A stretch of 64,000 nt of DNA from Brachionus manjavacas (GCA_019054805.1 JAHQIY010000001.1:1674001-1738000), one strand, 5' to 3'. Shown: positions 1 to 10,838, counted from the stretch's first letter. Notes: generated by a model from the letters alone, not told the origin. A program made the numbers and translations.

Positions 1-1
1 T

Positions 2-181
2 CAAAATCAAGCGATCATAGTTAAACTTGCAGAGAATCATGGCATACCTAGTCAAAAGCTTTCGCAAAGTAAAGTAATACCACTAGACCATCGAATCCTG
101 AATATCAGCCGATTCCAAATGGCAAGTGAAAAATATCAAAATCATTTTTGTCGGATTCATTTAATTAATTTATTAGATTAA
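2..181 (+). CDS. 3' terminal exon of an unknown gene, cut by the window edge
   Basis: One frame stays open from base 2 to a TAA at 179-181 (about 59 codons), while the other two plus-strand frames close quickly. The first 160 bases are clearly less AT-rich than the DNA that follows, as in the exons elsewhere in the window. The peptide has no motif I recognise. It could be the last exon of a gene lying to the left, or chance. I infer the former weakly, from composition. Confidence 0.3.
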   Translation, partial: QNQAIIVKLAENHGIPSQKLSQSKVIPLDHRILNISRFQMASEKYQNHFCRIHLINLLD

Positions 182-325
182 ATCGACCTTTAATTTAAAT
201 TTACAAAGTAAATAAGCAACTTGAATTTCATGATTATGATCAAAACTTAATTGATTAGAATCTAAAAAAAAAAGATGAATTTTTTTTTTCAAACATGAAA
301 CATTTATCATTTTAATTAAAAAAAC

Positions 326-1081
326 GGGTCTTGTTGCTTATATGGCCAATTAACTTTTTGTCAATTAGTGGCCAAAAAACCTAATATATTGGCCGTCAAT
401 TTTTTTACTTGGCCAGCTTTTTTTTTATCTGGCCACAAAATATGACAACATTTAAAATAAAAAATTGTAACTTAAATTTGCACCTCAACTGTTTGTTTAG
501 GAGGCGAGAATCGACGAGTCGCTGTTTGTTAAAGTATACTATATACTATACTACCCGACACGATGTTTTTTCAAAAATGAGCACGTGCGATGAACACAGT
601 GATGATAAATTTGATGTATAAGAAGTAGATAGGAATACAACTGAACTTCCTTTGTATGAGTCCGGTGGTGAAGATGAAGTTGAATTAGTTGAAATTCCGT
701 GTACTAGTACGAGAAAAACAACAGCGTCTGATTTGGTAACTGTTAGCTCAATTCCCATCAAAGAGCATCAAGTCGTTTCAGAAGTTTTTGAGTCAAACAA
801 GAGTGGAGGAAAAAAAAGGAGAGGAAGACCAAGAAAAGAAGACACAAAAACCGATTAAGGTAATGAGACTGAAAATAATTGCATAAATCATAAAAATTAT
901 AACTTGAGGAAAAGAAAAAATTAGATGATTTTGTTTAAAATTGGCCATATTTTTTTTTTGATTGGACACGAATTTTTTAATTTGGACAGGAAATTTTTTT
1001 TTTTTTCAATAAATTTTTTTTGCCACTAATTGATGAAAAGTTAATTGGCCTGGCCATTTGACCATATAAGCAACAAGACCC
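326..1081. mobile_element. hAT-like DNA transposon, short, probably non-autonomous
   Basis: The two ends are inverted repeats of about 50 bp starting GGGTCTTGTTGCTTATATGG. The right arm carries a small extra piece. The element is flanked on both sides by the 8-bp direct repeat AAAAAAAC (318-325 and 1082-1089), the target-duplication length of hAT elements. Near both ends there are many TGGCC/TGGACA motifs, as expected of subterminal transposase-binding sites. At 756 bp it is too short for a full transposase. The only ORF is a broken AT-hook protein. The TIR does not start with the usual CAG of hAT ends, so the superfamily call rests on the 8-bp duplication. Confidence 0.7.
577..858 (+). pseudogene. 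AT-hook ORF inside the hAT-like element, with in-frame stop
   Basis: One reading frame runs from ATG 577 to TAA 856-858, broken by an in-frame TAA at 619-621. The first half is acidic; the C-terminus carries a textbook AT-hook (KKRRGRPRKE) that would bind the minor groove of AT-rich DNA. It lies wholly between the terminal inverted repeats, so it belongs to the element and not to the host. It may be the DNA-binding remnant of a transposase or a separate accessory protein; no catalytic residues can be seen. Translation could restart at an internal codon after the stop. Confidence 0.5.
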
Positions 1082-1706
1082 AAAAAAACCAATCTTTTTT
1101 TTTCTAATTGGTCTTTAATTGATTCTTCTAAAATTTTTTAAAACTTTAAACAAATTTAAAATTCACATTTAGGTATCTAAATTGCGGCTTAAAATGAGTT
1201 TATAGATTTCAGAGAAAGAAAGTTAAATTATGTATTGCGAAAATTGATTAAGATTTTATTTTACTTCAGATAAAAATTCATTTAATATTCTTCCTAATTT
1301 ATTAAGTTAACCCATTTAGTATTAATAAAATTGATTAAAATACCGTTTTTTTTAAATCAAAAACTTAAATTCTTTATACTTAATTTGCATTTGATCATGA
1401 ACTTCAATTTGCCGGCAAATCAAGTTTAAAATAAAAAAAAAAATTTGAATTTTTAATTGTAGCTATTTAAGAATTTTAAAATTTGGATTAATCACAAAAA
1501 GAGATTGATATTAAAATTTCATAAAAGTAATTGTTTAATTGCTCTCTAAATTCTCTCTCAATATATTTTATTATTCATTTAAATTATCTAAAATAGAAAA
1601 AAATTATCTTTTTTGAGTCAATTTTTGATTAACTTTTTTGATCACAAGATTTTGCTATATTTTGAATATTTTAAATTTTTTTCTTTTATTAATTAAGCAA
1701 CTAAAA
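1082..1706. other. AT-rich intergenic stretch and presumed 5' region of the first arrestin gene
   Basis: No ORF of note and no repeat that I can see apart from the right-hand target duplication. Composition is dominated by A and T runs. The last ~150 bases presumably hold the promoter and 5' UTR of the arrestin gene. Confidence 0.5.
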
Positions 1707-2690
1707 ATGGGTTATCTTGAAAATTTGGAAATACATTTTTTGCGGTCTAACCGAGTCTATTTTTCCGGTGAAACAATTCACGGCTCGCTTAAATTCAACA
1801 TAATCGAACCAGTTATTTTAAAATCAATAAATTTATCTATAAATGGATACAGTTCTTGCCGAGTAAAAAAAAAAGATTCAAATAATTATGTCAATGGCTT
1901 TGAGCCTTATCTTAAGGCCACGATCTTCTTTTTACCTCAAAATATTACCGAGCACGAGCTTGATCCTGGTTCTTACAACTACGACTTCCAAATAGATCTA
2001 CCTAAGTCTTTACCATCTAGTTTTAAGCATGGAAGTGGAGAAACCATTTATTACCTTTGTGCTATTTTTCAAAAATCATGGTCAATTGATCGCAAATTGA
2101 CCGAGTATTTTACGTTAATAAATTCTGCGAACTTTTCTTTTGATAGAGCCAGTTCACTTAGTTTTAATTTCAAAAAAAAAAATGGCCCTTGCTGCACAAA
2201 TAGTGGAACAATTAGCGCCAATTTATCTTGTGAACGATACAGCTATGCCATTGATCAAATTATAAACTTTAAGGTTAAGGTAGATAATGAAAGCAAACGG
2301 AATTTAAATGGCATTGAAGTGTATCTAATTCAAAATATTCTTTTTAAGCCAGATAAAACAAATAAAGCAATTTATAAGCGAAGAATTGTGACTAAAAAAA
2401 AAGAGACTCAAATTTTGGCCGGAACTGAATTGGAATTTAGTGATTCAATCAAGATTCCTCTAGTTGAGCCAAATTTTAAGAGTGACATGTTAGAGATATC
2501 TTATAAATTGGAATTTGCCGTAAAAACGGGGGCTTTTAGTCGAAATTTAGTTGGCAGAGCAGATCTTATTATCAGTTGTAATGCTCAAGCCGAGGATGGT
2601 AGTCACCAAGTTTCGTTCAATATTGAAAATTTGGCTAAAAATCCATTTGATTATTTGACTAAGTTTAAGTCGTTTTATTCCTTAAATTAA
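1707..2690 (+). CDS. alpha-arrestin (arrestin-domain-containing protein), copy 1
   Basis: A single-exon protein of 327 aa with the arrestin N-domain (about residues 1-150) and C-domain (about 165-315). The start resembles other ARRDC proteins (a strand, then an FSGETIHGSLKF-type strand), and LPSSFKHGSGETIYYLCA matches the conserved mid-N-domain segment. Alpha-arrestins act as adaptors for ubiquitination and endocytic sorting of membrane proteins. The usual C-terminal PPxY motifs for Nedd4 ligases are absent, as is a long tail. The open frame extends upstream to 1638, but that adds a hydrophobic peptide untypical of the family, so I chose ATG 1707. It is paralogous to the gene at 22271 but strongly diverged from it; both are followed by a UPRT gene on the other strand. 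Confidence 0.8.
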   Translation: MGYLENLEIHFLRSNRVYFSGETIHGSLKFNIIEPVILKSINLSINGYSSCRVKKKDSNNYVNGFEPYLKATIFFLPQNITEHELDPGSYNYDFQIDLPKSLPSSFKHGSGETIYYLCAIFQKSWSIDRKLTEYFTLINSANFSFDRASSLSFNFKKKNGPCCTNSGTISANLSCERYSYAIDQIINFKVKVDNESKRNLNGIEVYLIQNILFKPDKTNKAIYKRRIVTKKKETQILAGTELEFSDSIKIPLVEPNFKSDMLEISYKLEFAVKTGAFSRNLVGRADLIISCNAQAEDGSHQVSFNIENLAKNPFDYLTKFKSFYSLN

Positions 2691-2839
2691 ATAAACTTTA
2701 ATCTTAAAAAGTTCTTTTAATTCTATACTACAAAAGGACATTTTCTTAAAATTAATTAATTGTCACTTATTTTTTTGAATATAAAATATGTTGATTAAAG
2801 CTTGAATTTTATTTAATAAAAAAAGCAATAAATTAAAGA

Positions 2840-3265
2840 ATGTCTAATTTTTTTTTAATAATTTCTCATATTTTTGTGTTTTTGGCTGCAAATGGTGAAA
2901 TGTATGGAGCAGATACAAGAGAAGAATATGAACAATATTTAGCTGATGGTTATGAGAGTATGATTGATGAAACACCTGATTATCAAAGCTATGGTCAAGA
3001 GAGTTATCCGATAGAAGAAAGTGTAGAGTATGAATATTTGTATAATAAGAATTTTTACGAGCCGGAAAAAAAAGTCGGCTGTCATAATTCAGATCATTTA
3101 ACATCAGTAGAAGGACATTGCCAAAAATTTAAAATGTGCGCTAATGGTAACCTTTACATAATGGACTGTCCGGTTGACTTGGTCTTTGATTCGAAATTAA
3201 AAATATGCAATAATAAGGAAAATGTTAGGGGAGAGTGTGGGTTAATGCAATCAGCTTATTATTAA
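2840..3265 (+). CDS. secreted chitin-binding type-2 (peritrophin-A) protein
   Basis: A 141-aa intronless protein with an N-terminal hydrophobic signal peptide (about residues 1-19), a Tyr/Glu-rich acidic linker (about 22-75), and one chitin-binding type-2 domain at 81-133. The six cysteines are C81, C94, C100, C110, C123 and C133, the standard spacing of the family, with aromatic residues between. Such proteins bind chitin in cuticle, egg shell, trophi or gut lining. A single domain and a short chain are on the small side. It lies between the arrestin gene (same strand) and the UPRT gene (opposite strand); the second arrestin/UPRT pair lacks it. Confidence 0.8.
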   Translation: MSNFFLIISHIFVFLAANGEMYGADTREEYEQYLADGYESMIDETPDYQSYGQESYPIEESVEYEYLYNKNFYEPEKKVGCHNSDHLTSVEGHCQKFKMCANGNLYIMDCPVDLVFDSKLKICNNKENVRGECGLMQSAYY

Positions 3266-3446
3266 CAACTCAAGGAAATAAATTTTTAATTTTAGAATTT
3301 ATTTTTAATTTTAATTAAAAGCCTTTTTATCAAGGATTTTCATTCAAATTATAAATCTTTTGTTTTAAATTAAATAAACAATAGCTAAAAACTAGCATTA
3401 AAAACATTTAAAATTCAATTTTAATTTAATCAATCATAACAATAGA

Positions 3447-4499
3447 TTTTTTTTATTCAGTACCAAAGTATCTTTGACCAAAGTCAGTGGGCACACATGG
3501 ATGAATTTCGGATGTGAGAATGTGAACGCTTGGATAGAGTGTACTGATTGTTTGCAGTCCGTTGGGAGTTGAGAAAAGACACAAAATTAAAATGTTTGAT
3601 TCGGCCACACTATGCTCTTTAAGTACCCTAATTGCCAAATTGATTGTTGAACCACTTGCTTAATTTTTTAATTTAGATTTAAAAAAAAGTTGGTATTGGG
3701 AAATTTTTTTTTCACTATATGTAAAGATTTACTTATTATCGGATACATGAGCAAAATTTTTCTTGTGTTGACATCTTTGGGAAATTTGGCATAAATAACC
3801 GAAGATTTTTTGCTCTCTTCGTCACCGGACTGGATCAAAATTTTGCCTATTCGAATACTTCTGCAGCATTCTCTCAAGCCTTTTTCCATAGCTTCACCTT
3901 TATTTTTTCAGATCGAAAATAAATTAAATTTTTGTTTTTTTTTGTTTTTTTTGTTGTCATCTAACTACTTACCACTTCTCATAATACTGACACCACAAAC
4001 ACCACTAATGTACTTGACTCCGTCATACTCACATCCCGACGGTGTTATCACAGTAGTCGGATTGTATGGCAGCTCATTAAGTCCCTCTTCCACAAGTAAA
4101 CGAATCTTTTTTTTTTGTTATAAAAAAAATTAAATTGTTTTTTTAATTAAATAATTTTTATTTTTAGTTCAAACCAGTCTATCGGAATAAAATTTAAAAT
4201 CACTGTGAGATGTTTCACTTTGAAAGAAAATTAAACAAAATTAAATAAATTAAATTATCTTTTTTTTAGGTAATTAAATTTACCAATCTCTGAGTACTGT
4301 GTGCAGCTCTTTTATCTGGTTGTTGCATTTGAGCACTTTTATCCGGTTGTTGTTTAGCTTTAAATTTGCCAAATCGAGTAGTTTTAAGCTCGAATCGGTT
4401 TTGGAAATTATTTGATCATTTTTCTGCTGAGTCTGAGATTCTTTCATGTCCGATATTAAATCTGGTTCTTTCATTTTAGTTTAAAAAATTAATCTTTAA
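3447..4499. repeat. duplicated segment, copy A (holds the entire UPRT gene)
   Basis: About 1,053 bp that match 23242-24296 nearly base for base, introns included. By eye I see roughly ten differences, mostly A/T-run lengths; the two coding differences I noticed are silent. Similarity starts at the T-run just after the stop codon and ends about 25 bases upstream of the ATG. Introns are kept, so the copy was made at DNA level and not from mRNA. Confidence 0.9.
3453..4474 (-). CDS. UPRT: uracil phosphoribosyltransferase homologue (UPRT-like), copy A
   Basis: Five exons read on the minus strand: 4474-4284, 4217-4175, 4105-3973, 3897-3733 and 3658-3453. All use GT-AG introns and the phases agree, giving 245 aa. 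The product aligns along its length with animal UPRT: the IKELHTVLRD start, DRLIRLLVEEGLNELPYN, VSIMRSGEAMEKGLRECCRS, the PRPP-binding TSGST loop, and the HPCVPTDFGQRYFGTE tail. Bacterial UPRT makes UMP from uracil and PRPP in pyrimidine salvage. Vertebrate homologues look catalytically altered in the uracil pocket and this protein resembles them, so activity is uncertain. An almost identical gene lies at 23248-24271. Confidence 0.85.
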
Positions 4500-5080
4500 A
4501 AAAATTTTATAAAGCGGGCAAATAATTTTCAAAAAATTCCATTTAAAACCTTTTTAACCCTACTGCAAGAAAATGATTCAAATCAATGTATGACTTAAAT
4601 TTTTGTTTATGATTTTGCATACACTTGTAGAAAAAAAAACTCGGTCTATCTTAATCTAAAACGTATGCATCTTTTTGCTTGAATTAAAAAAATGCAAAGG
4701 ATTTTTGAAATTTTGTAAGGCTTGCAATATATTTTAATAAATTAAAATTTGATTTATTTTAGCTGTTCAATGCATTTTTCGTTTTTTAAATATTTCAAAA
4801 TTTAAATTTTTAATAAAAATAACAAGAAAAATTTAAAAAAATGTTGTTTATGAATTATAACCCAAGAATTTATTTATTTAATAAAATTTTTTAAAAAAAA
4901 TTTAATTGACAATATATTTTTCAATATCTGAAGACAAATTCAAAAAATGAATACATAGAAATGAATTTAGTCTAAATAATATTATTATTAAAAACAAGCT
5001 AATAAATTATTTGAAAATTATTTATAATTTATTCATTCATAAATTTTGACATTAAACCAAATAAATACGTAAAATCCTAA
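4500..5080. other. intergenic stretch between divergent UPRT and ULK genes
   Basis: AT-rich DNA with no ORF or repeat that I can support. UPRT (-) and ULK (+) start at its two sides, so it should hold both promoters. Confidence 0.5.
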
Positions 5081-7606
5081 ATGGACTCAATTGGCGATTA
5101 CGAATACCTAAAAAAGGACCTAATTGGGCATGGTGCATTTGCGATTGTCTACAAAGGAAGGAACAAAAATTCGCCTAAAGAAGAAGTGGCCATCAAAGTC
5201 ATTACCAAAAAAAATTTGGGAAAATCTCAAAATTTGCTCGCTAAAGAAATCAAGATCTTAAAAGAACTTACTGCTTTGCATCACGAAAACGTGGTGTGTC
5301 TGCTCGATTTTAAAGAGTCAACAAACCATGTTTATCTAGTCATGGAAGTATTGAACCATTAAAATTTTAATTAATTTAGTTTGATTTTAATATTTAAAGT
5401 ACTGCAATGGTGGAGATTTAGCTGATTATTTGCATGCAAAGGGAACTCTTAGCGAAGACACCATTTCGCTTTTTTTACAGCAAATCGCTGCAGCCATTAA
5501 TGTCATTCACAGCAACAACATTGTGCACAGAGACTTAAAACCACAAAATATTCTGCTTAACTTTAGGGTGGACAAAGCAATTGCCACTAACAAAGACATT
5601 CAGCTCAAAATAGCCGACTTTGGTTTTGCCAGATTTCTTCAGGAAGGAGTCATGGCAGCCACTTTATGTGGATCAGTAAAATTAAGAAACAAAAAAATTG
5701 AAAAAACTTTAAAATTTAAATTAGCCCTTGTACATGGCTCCTGAAGTGATCATGTCTCTTCATTACGACAAAAAAGCTGACCTATGGAGCATCGGAACCA
5801 TTGCCTATCAATGCTTGACTGGTAAAGCACCTTTTACAGCTGATTCGCCGCAGGCTTTGAAAAATTTCTACGAAAAACATGTCAATCTTGTTCCAGAGTA
5901 AAATTAATGATAAAAAAAACCCTAGTTAAATTATTTTTTCCTAGTATTCCTAATTCAACTTCTATTCATCTAAAAGATTTATTAATTAAAATGCTTAAGC
6001 GCAACCCGGTAGATCGGATCAATTTTGAGGATTTTTCCACTCATAAATTTCTAGTCGAAAGGAGCGAAAATGTGACCGAACCAACCATCGAAGATGGTCT
6101 AATGTCCAAGCACTCATCTGTACACAATTCAAAATCAGATCTAACAGGTTTTTTTAAATATTTTATTTAAAAAAAAAAAAAATTTAAACTAAAAAAAATT
6201 GAAGAAAATTCTTTTTTGCTCCAAAAACCAACATTACCAGATTTGGTAAATGATTATGTAGTGCTTAGTAATAATAATAAACTTAAAAATAGTAATTACT
6301 TGTCTAATAGTAAAAGTAAGACGTGATTTTGTATGCTCGTTGGTAGATGTCTTTTTATGTCATTTAGAACCAATTTTTATCTAGAATTAATTAATTTCTA
6401 TTAGTTTCAGCTGCAACTGTGAGTGATTTGCAACCAGTTCCGTCTCAGATCGAGAACTTCAGACTAATGGAGAAAAAAATTCAAAAAGCTGTGACTCCAC
6501 CACGTTTTGGTGAGTCGGAGATGTCCAAATTATCGTCCAAAATGTCATCTCGAAATCGATTGAACTCAATTAACGAGATACAGCAGCAAGACTTTGCGCC
6601 TTTTTCAACTTCGCCCCAGGGCACAAAATTCCAAGTTGGCTCGTCGTCACCATCAAGCAATAGACTTTTGGAGACTAGAGGGAATTTTTTAATCATGAAT
6701 CAATGTGATCCCATGTTGATTGATAATCTGGAAGAGGACACAATTCTTGATGTAAGTATTAAGTCCAAATGATTTTAGTTTAACAAGGGTCTGTGGCGCA
6801 ATGGATAACGCGTCTGACTACGAATCAGGAGATTGCAGGTTCGAATCCTGCCAGACTCGGACTTTTTTTCATTCGACTCTCTTCTAGATTATTTTTAGTT
6901 TAGATCTGAATAAATTTTTTTAAGTTCAATTTTATAATTTTTTTTAAATTTTTTTATTAATATAAAATAAATATAATTATTTTTAAAATAGACAACTCAT
7001 AACGAGATTGTGGAGAAACTCAATTTTATCCTGGTACTGTGCAATTATTTGATTGAACTAGCCAAGGCCAGATTTAGCCCATTGATCAAGTCAAATTGTG
7101 GCACTAGTCCGCCAGCTGTTGACCAGTTCACTGTAGCTGACGTTTCTTACAAAAAAGCCGAACAGTTAGTCATTTATTTGAAGTGTCTTCAATTGCTCAA
7201 ACCTGGACTGAGCTATGCCAAAGACGAACTTGAGCTCGAGCGTTTGAAAACCACAGACAAAGTGAAAAAAATTCTCAAACAGCTAAACAACATGTACAAA
7301 TTTTGTTTGTATCAATCAAAACAATTGTATATAACCGAATTCAACCGGAACAAATGGAACACGGAGAGAATAAATTTATGCGCTGACAAACTTTTGTACA
7401 TACATGCAATTGAGTTGTGCCGGGAGGCTGCAATGGAGGAATTTTTCGGCAAGCCTCAAAAATGTATCAATATGTACAAAGAAGCTCAATTGATATTTCA
7501 TTGTTTAACGCAGCAATCGCCTATTCAAAAAGACAAGCAAATTCTCAATCAGTATCGAGAGGCCGTCGAAAGGCGACTCTCAATTTTGGAAGAAAGTCAA
7601 GCCTAA
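5081..7606 (+). CDS. Atg1: ULK1/2-type autophagy-initiating Ser/Thr kinase (Atg1)
   Basis: Seven exons: 5081-5347, 5400-5675, 5725-5897, 5945-6147, 6205-6315, 6411-6751 and 6992-7606. Phases agree throughout, giving 661 aa. The N-terminal kinase domain (about 1-265) has the glycine loop [11 protein letters not shown], catalytic lysine K39 in [12 protein letters not shown] at 132-139, DFG at 162-164 and the APE segment. A Ser-rich linker follows. Exon 7 encodes the helical C-terminal domain (about 457-661) that in ULK1/2 binds Atg13 and membranes. This two-domain plan is that of Atg1/ULK1/2, the kinase that starts autophagy under TOR and AMPK control. The linker is much shorter than in human ULK1. 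Exon 5 is the least certain. Intron 6 contains a tRNA gene on the same strand. Confidence 0.88.
6787..6859 (+). tRNA. tRNA-Arg-ACG: tRNA-Arg(ACG)
   Basis: A 73-nt cloverleaf. The acceptor GGGTCTG pairs with CAGACTC (one G-U) with discriminator G. The anticodon stem TCTGA/TCAGG encloses loop CTACGAA with anticodon ACG. The T-arm is GCAGG-TTCGAAT-CCTGC. Internal A box (TGGCGCAATGG) and B box (GGTTCGAATCC) are intact, and a T-run follows at 6862, a normal Pol III stop. It sits in intron 6 of the Atg1 gene, same strand, with about 35 bases to the 5' splice site. Confidence 0.96.
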
Positions 7607-7993
7607 TCAAAATGTAATTTATTTGAGATGTTTTTTAAATTTTATTTTAAAATAAATTTATTAAATAAATATTGTCTATACTGTATCGTTTACTAAACAT
7701 TTTTTCCTCATTAATCCGAAAATGTTGGGATTTTATTTTTTTGCAAATTTGAATTTGCTCAACAATATCTTGAAAAAAATTTTTTTTTTCTTCCACTAGA
7801 ACTGGAACAGTTATGTATTTTTGTGTGTAATACATTGTTGAGTTGATTTTAACGTAATTATCCGAATTTAGTGACATGTCACTATAGAATCATTTACATG
7901 TTAAAATAGAGATCTTTCAGATTTTATGCTCGTAACGGTCCGTTATACTTACTTATATCATTTCATTTATGTTAATTTTTTTAATATATATTT
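7607..7993. other. intergenic DNA with a lone copy of a palindromic repeat
   Basis: Follows the Atg1 stop; AATAAA-type signals occur at about 7650-7665. A perfect 14-bp palindrome AGTGACATGTCACT lies at 7870-7883. With its flank (about 7845-7890, read in reverse) it matches blocks at 19251-19286 and 20376-20414. A short minus-strand ORF (7877-7647) covers this stretch, but I see no family or splice pattern supporting it. Confidence 0.5.
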
Positions 7994-8532
7994 TTAATTA
8001 TTAAAATTAAAAGTAAAATTATTTTTGAAAAAAATTATTTTAATTGTATTTTTGGTAGCTTTTGAAACTCTGGATTTAATTTCTGTTGATTTAACTTGGT
8101 ATGGTTCCCTGATTTCCTCACTTCTTCGTTCATTCACTACTTTTGATTTAGACATATTTTCTACATTAGCAAAATATGAATCAACCGAATCATTCAGAAG
8201 CTGATCATCTAGTCTTTCATCATAATCGATTTCATTTAATATTGCGTTTTGTGCATTCAACTATAGTGTTATTATTTTAAATGCGGTACATTCAAAAAAA
8301 GAACAAAAGATAAAAAATAAAATTAAATATTACCAAATCATATTTCCTTAATCGTTCAGCTTTATTACTATCTCTTTTATTTTTTAAATATGCTAATTTA
8401 ATTTCAATTGTGTTTCTTCTGATTTTAGCTTCACAAATGCTATGGTGTAATTTTTTTCATTATTTATTAGTCTTTGTATAGACTTCAAGCAAGCGTCTTT
8501 GCATTTAGCAGCAATAATCTTTTTGATAGGAG
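7994..8532 (-). pseudogene. small unknown gene in two exons, with a probable frame slip
   Basis: Exon 1 starts at ATG 8532 (MAPIKKIIAAKCKDACLK). Its frame closes at about 8400, but another frame continues with similar composition (ending KAERLRKYDL) into a GTAATA donor near 8325. The switch point is an A7 run near 8457, so a one-base indel is the simplest explanation. Exon 2 (about 8262-7994) begins at an ATAG acceptor with LNAQNAILNEIDYDERLDD and ends in a basic tail. The protein would be mostly charged and helical. I recognise no family. Whether the slip is a real mutation or a homopolymer sequencing error cannot be told from here. Confidence 0.35.
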
Positions 8533-8589
8533 CCATTGAAGTTTTTTATAATTAATTAATTATTTGAAGTGAAGCAAATTGAATCATAT

Positions 8590-10838
8590 TAAAACAAAAT
8601 GAAACGAAACTAAAACTAAAACTCAAATTTAAATTTGATTTATATGAAAAAGATAGTTATAATTTAAAAAAGTTGGATCTTAATAAGGCCGAGTGGGATA
8701 AGTTTAGAGGGCTTCTACCAAAAGAAGTCCCAAATGAAATTAAAAATAATTTAGAAAAATTTAACCAGTTTATAACGGAAAGCCTTGTTTATGCTGCGAC
8801 AAATTCAATTCCTACCTTTAAAACTAGAAATTTTAAAAAAACATTGCCATACTATATTCTGGAATTAATTGATGAAAAACATAGAGCAAAAATCGTCTTA
8901 AAAAACACAACAATCCAGAAAATAAAGCACGTTTTAACCTTTTTACAAAATTAGTTCGGGAAGAAATTGCAGCTTTTAGAGACAAAAATTGGCAAGATTT
9001 TCTCGATAAAATAAATAAGAACGTAGTTTCTTCAAAGCACTTTTGGCGAAAAGTTAATAGGAACAGGAATGATTCTAAAAAATCATCAAAGAATGGTCAA
9101 TTTCCTAAATTAACCTATGATGACAAAGAGTATAATACAGAGATGGAAAAAGTTGAGCTATTTGGTAAGCTATTGGAAGAAACATTTAAGGACAAAAACT
9201 TAAATAATTATGATAACAAACATAAGGAAAAGGTTGAAGAGGAGGTAGCTAATTATTTGACAAAGGAGAGAAGTAACGAAGCTAGATTTAAAATATCTGA
9301 GTTAGAGCAAGCAATAAACAAATTAAATATAAGTTCAGCACCAGGTCCAGATAATATCCATAATTTATACTTAATAAACTCTTCTGATGATTTTAAAAAA
9401 CTAATTCTGGACTTGTTAAATTTGTCTGCGAGAACAAATGCGTTGCCTAACGAGTGGAAAATTGCAAGAATAAGCATGATCCCCAAAAAAAAAGCAAATA
9501 GCCCAAGTCCTAAAGACTATAGACAAGTTAGTGTCACAAGTTGTTTAGGTAAATTGTCGGAAAGACTTGTCTTAAAAAGGTTACACACGTTTATTGAAGA
9601 AAATGAGCTGATAATTAAACAACAATCAGGGTTTAGGAAGCATAGACAAACTAGGGATAATTTATTTCATTTTATACAAAAAACAATTGAAACATTCGAA
9701 AGAAAAAAGAAAGTTTGTGCCATTTTTTTTGATATTCAGGCAGCATTCGACAAGGTCTGGCATAAAGTTCTTCTTTATAAAATGATCAAAATGAAGATAC
9801 CGATTGATCTTATTTTATGGTTAAGAGCATTTTTAGAAAATAGGAAATTTTTCGTTAATATTGGAAATACACAATCAAAACTTTACGATATAAAAGCAGG
9901 AGTCCCACAAGGAGCAGTGTTAAGTCCTTTACTTTTTTCGATTTATATAAATGACATACCAACTAAATATAATAAAAACAAAAGTTATTCGCTACTTTTT
10001 GCGGACGATCTAGTGTCTTATTTTATCTTTAATAAGTACAATAACATTCAAAAAATGATAAATGGTTATATTAGGAACATAGAACAGTGGCTCTCACTGT
10101 GGCGCTTAAGTATGGCAGCAGAAAAATGCAATTATATAATTTTTTCAAGTACGAAGAAAAATCTGACCAAAAAATTGAAGTTTAAAATGTTTAATAGAGA
10201 CCTAACACCTTCAGATAACATTTGTTTTTTGGGTATCAGATTCGATCATAGTTTGAGTTTCAAAAATCAGGTAGAATTTCTTAAAAAAAATTGCCAGCAG
10301 CGACTTAATTGCTTGAAAATTCTTTCGCATAAATCGTGGAAATTGTCTAAAAATACCTTAAAACAAATCTACTTTGCTCTTGTACGATCGGTTCTAGACT
10401 ATTCTTCGGTAATTTTACCAAGATTGTCTGCAACAAATCTAAAAAATTACAGAGAATTCAAAATTGTGCTATTAAGGTAATTTTTAAGCTAAATTATCGG
10501 GAAAACACTCAAAACATTCATAGAATAGCAGGCATTAAAGTTCTAGAGGATAGATATAGGGAACTAAATGAAAATTACTTAAGCGATTCGATTCAGAATA
10601 AAAATCCATTAATTAATGATTTAATAAACGAATACAAACTATTCAAAAGAGGTAGAATAAATAAACTTAAATTCGATACTTTTCTTGGTAACCTAAAAGT
10701 GTAGCAGTAAAAGAAAAAATAACTAAAAGAAACATTGCCTAATTTGTCTTATAATTTTTTTTTTTTTTTTTTTTCTTCTTCTATTTTATTTTTTTAGTTC
10801 TTTTCTTGTTTTGTAATTATAAAAAAAAAAAAAAAAAA
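8590..10838 (+). mobile_element. 5'-truncated non-LTR retrotransposon, Jockey-like
   Basis: The reverse-transcriptase half of a LINE followed by a T-rich 3' UTR and an A-run at about 10821-10838 that would be its tail. The apurinic endonuclease domain expected upstream of the RT is missing, so the copy is 5'-truncated, as is typical of target-primed insertion. I could not identify a target-site duplication in the low-complexity flanks. Confidence 0.75.
8617..10704 (+). pseudogene. non-LTR reverse transcriptase ORF with two frame slips
   Basis: Three consecutive frames make one RT: about 8617-8905 (linker), 8905-10450 (RT core) and 10445-10704 (C-terminal helical part). Visible RT blocks are SSAPGPDNIH, the QSGFRKHRQT block, FFDIQAAFDKVWHKVLL, AGVPQGAVLSPLLFSIYIND and the catalytic LLFADDL at about 9993-10013. 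This order and the C-terminal block place it in the Jockey/CR1 group. Both slips lie in A-rich runs (near 8900 and 10442), so they may be sequencing errors or true decay. The active-site FADD is intact. No RNase H domain follows. Confidence 0.8.

Noticed and set aside
3810-4133. Plus-strand ORFs opposite the UPRT exons (also 23608-23943)
   Set aside because: They are the antisense of well-supported UPRT exons and introns, have T-run-derived Phe stretches and match no family.
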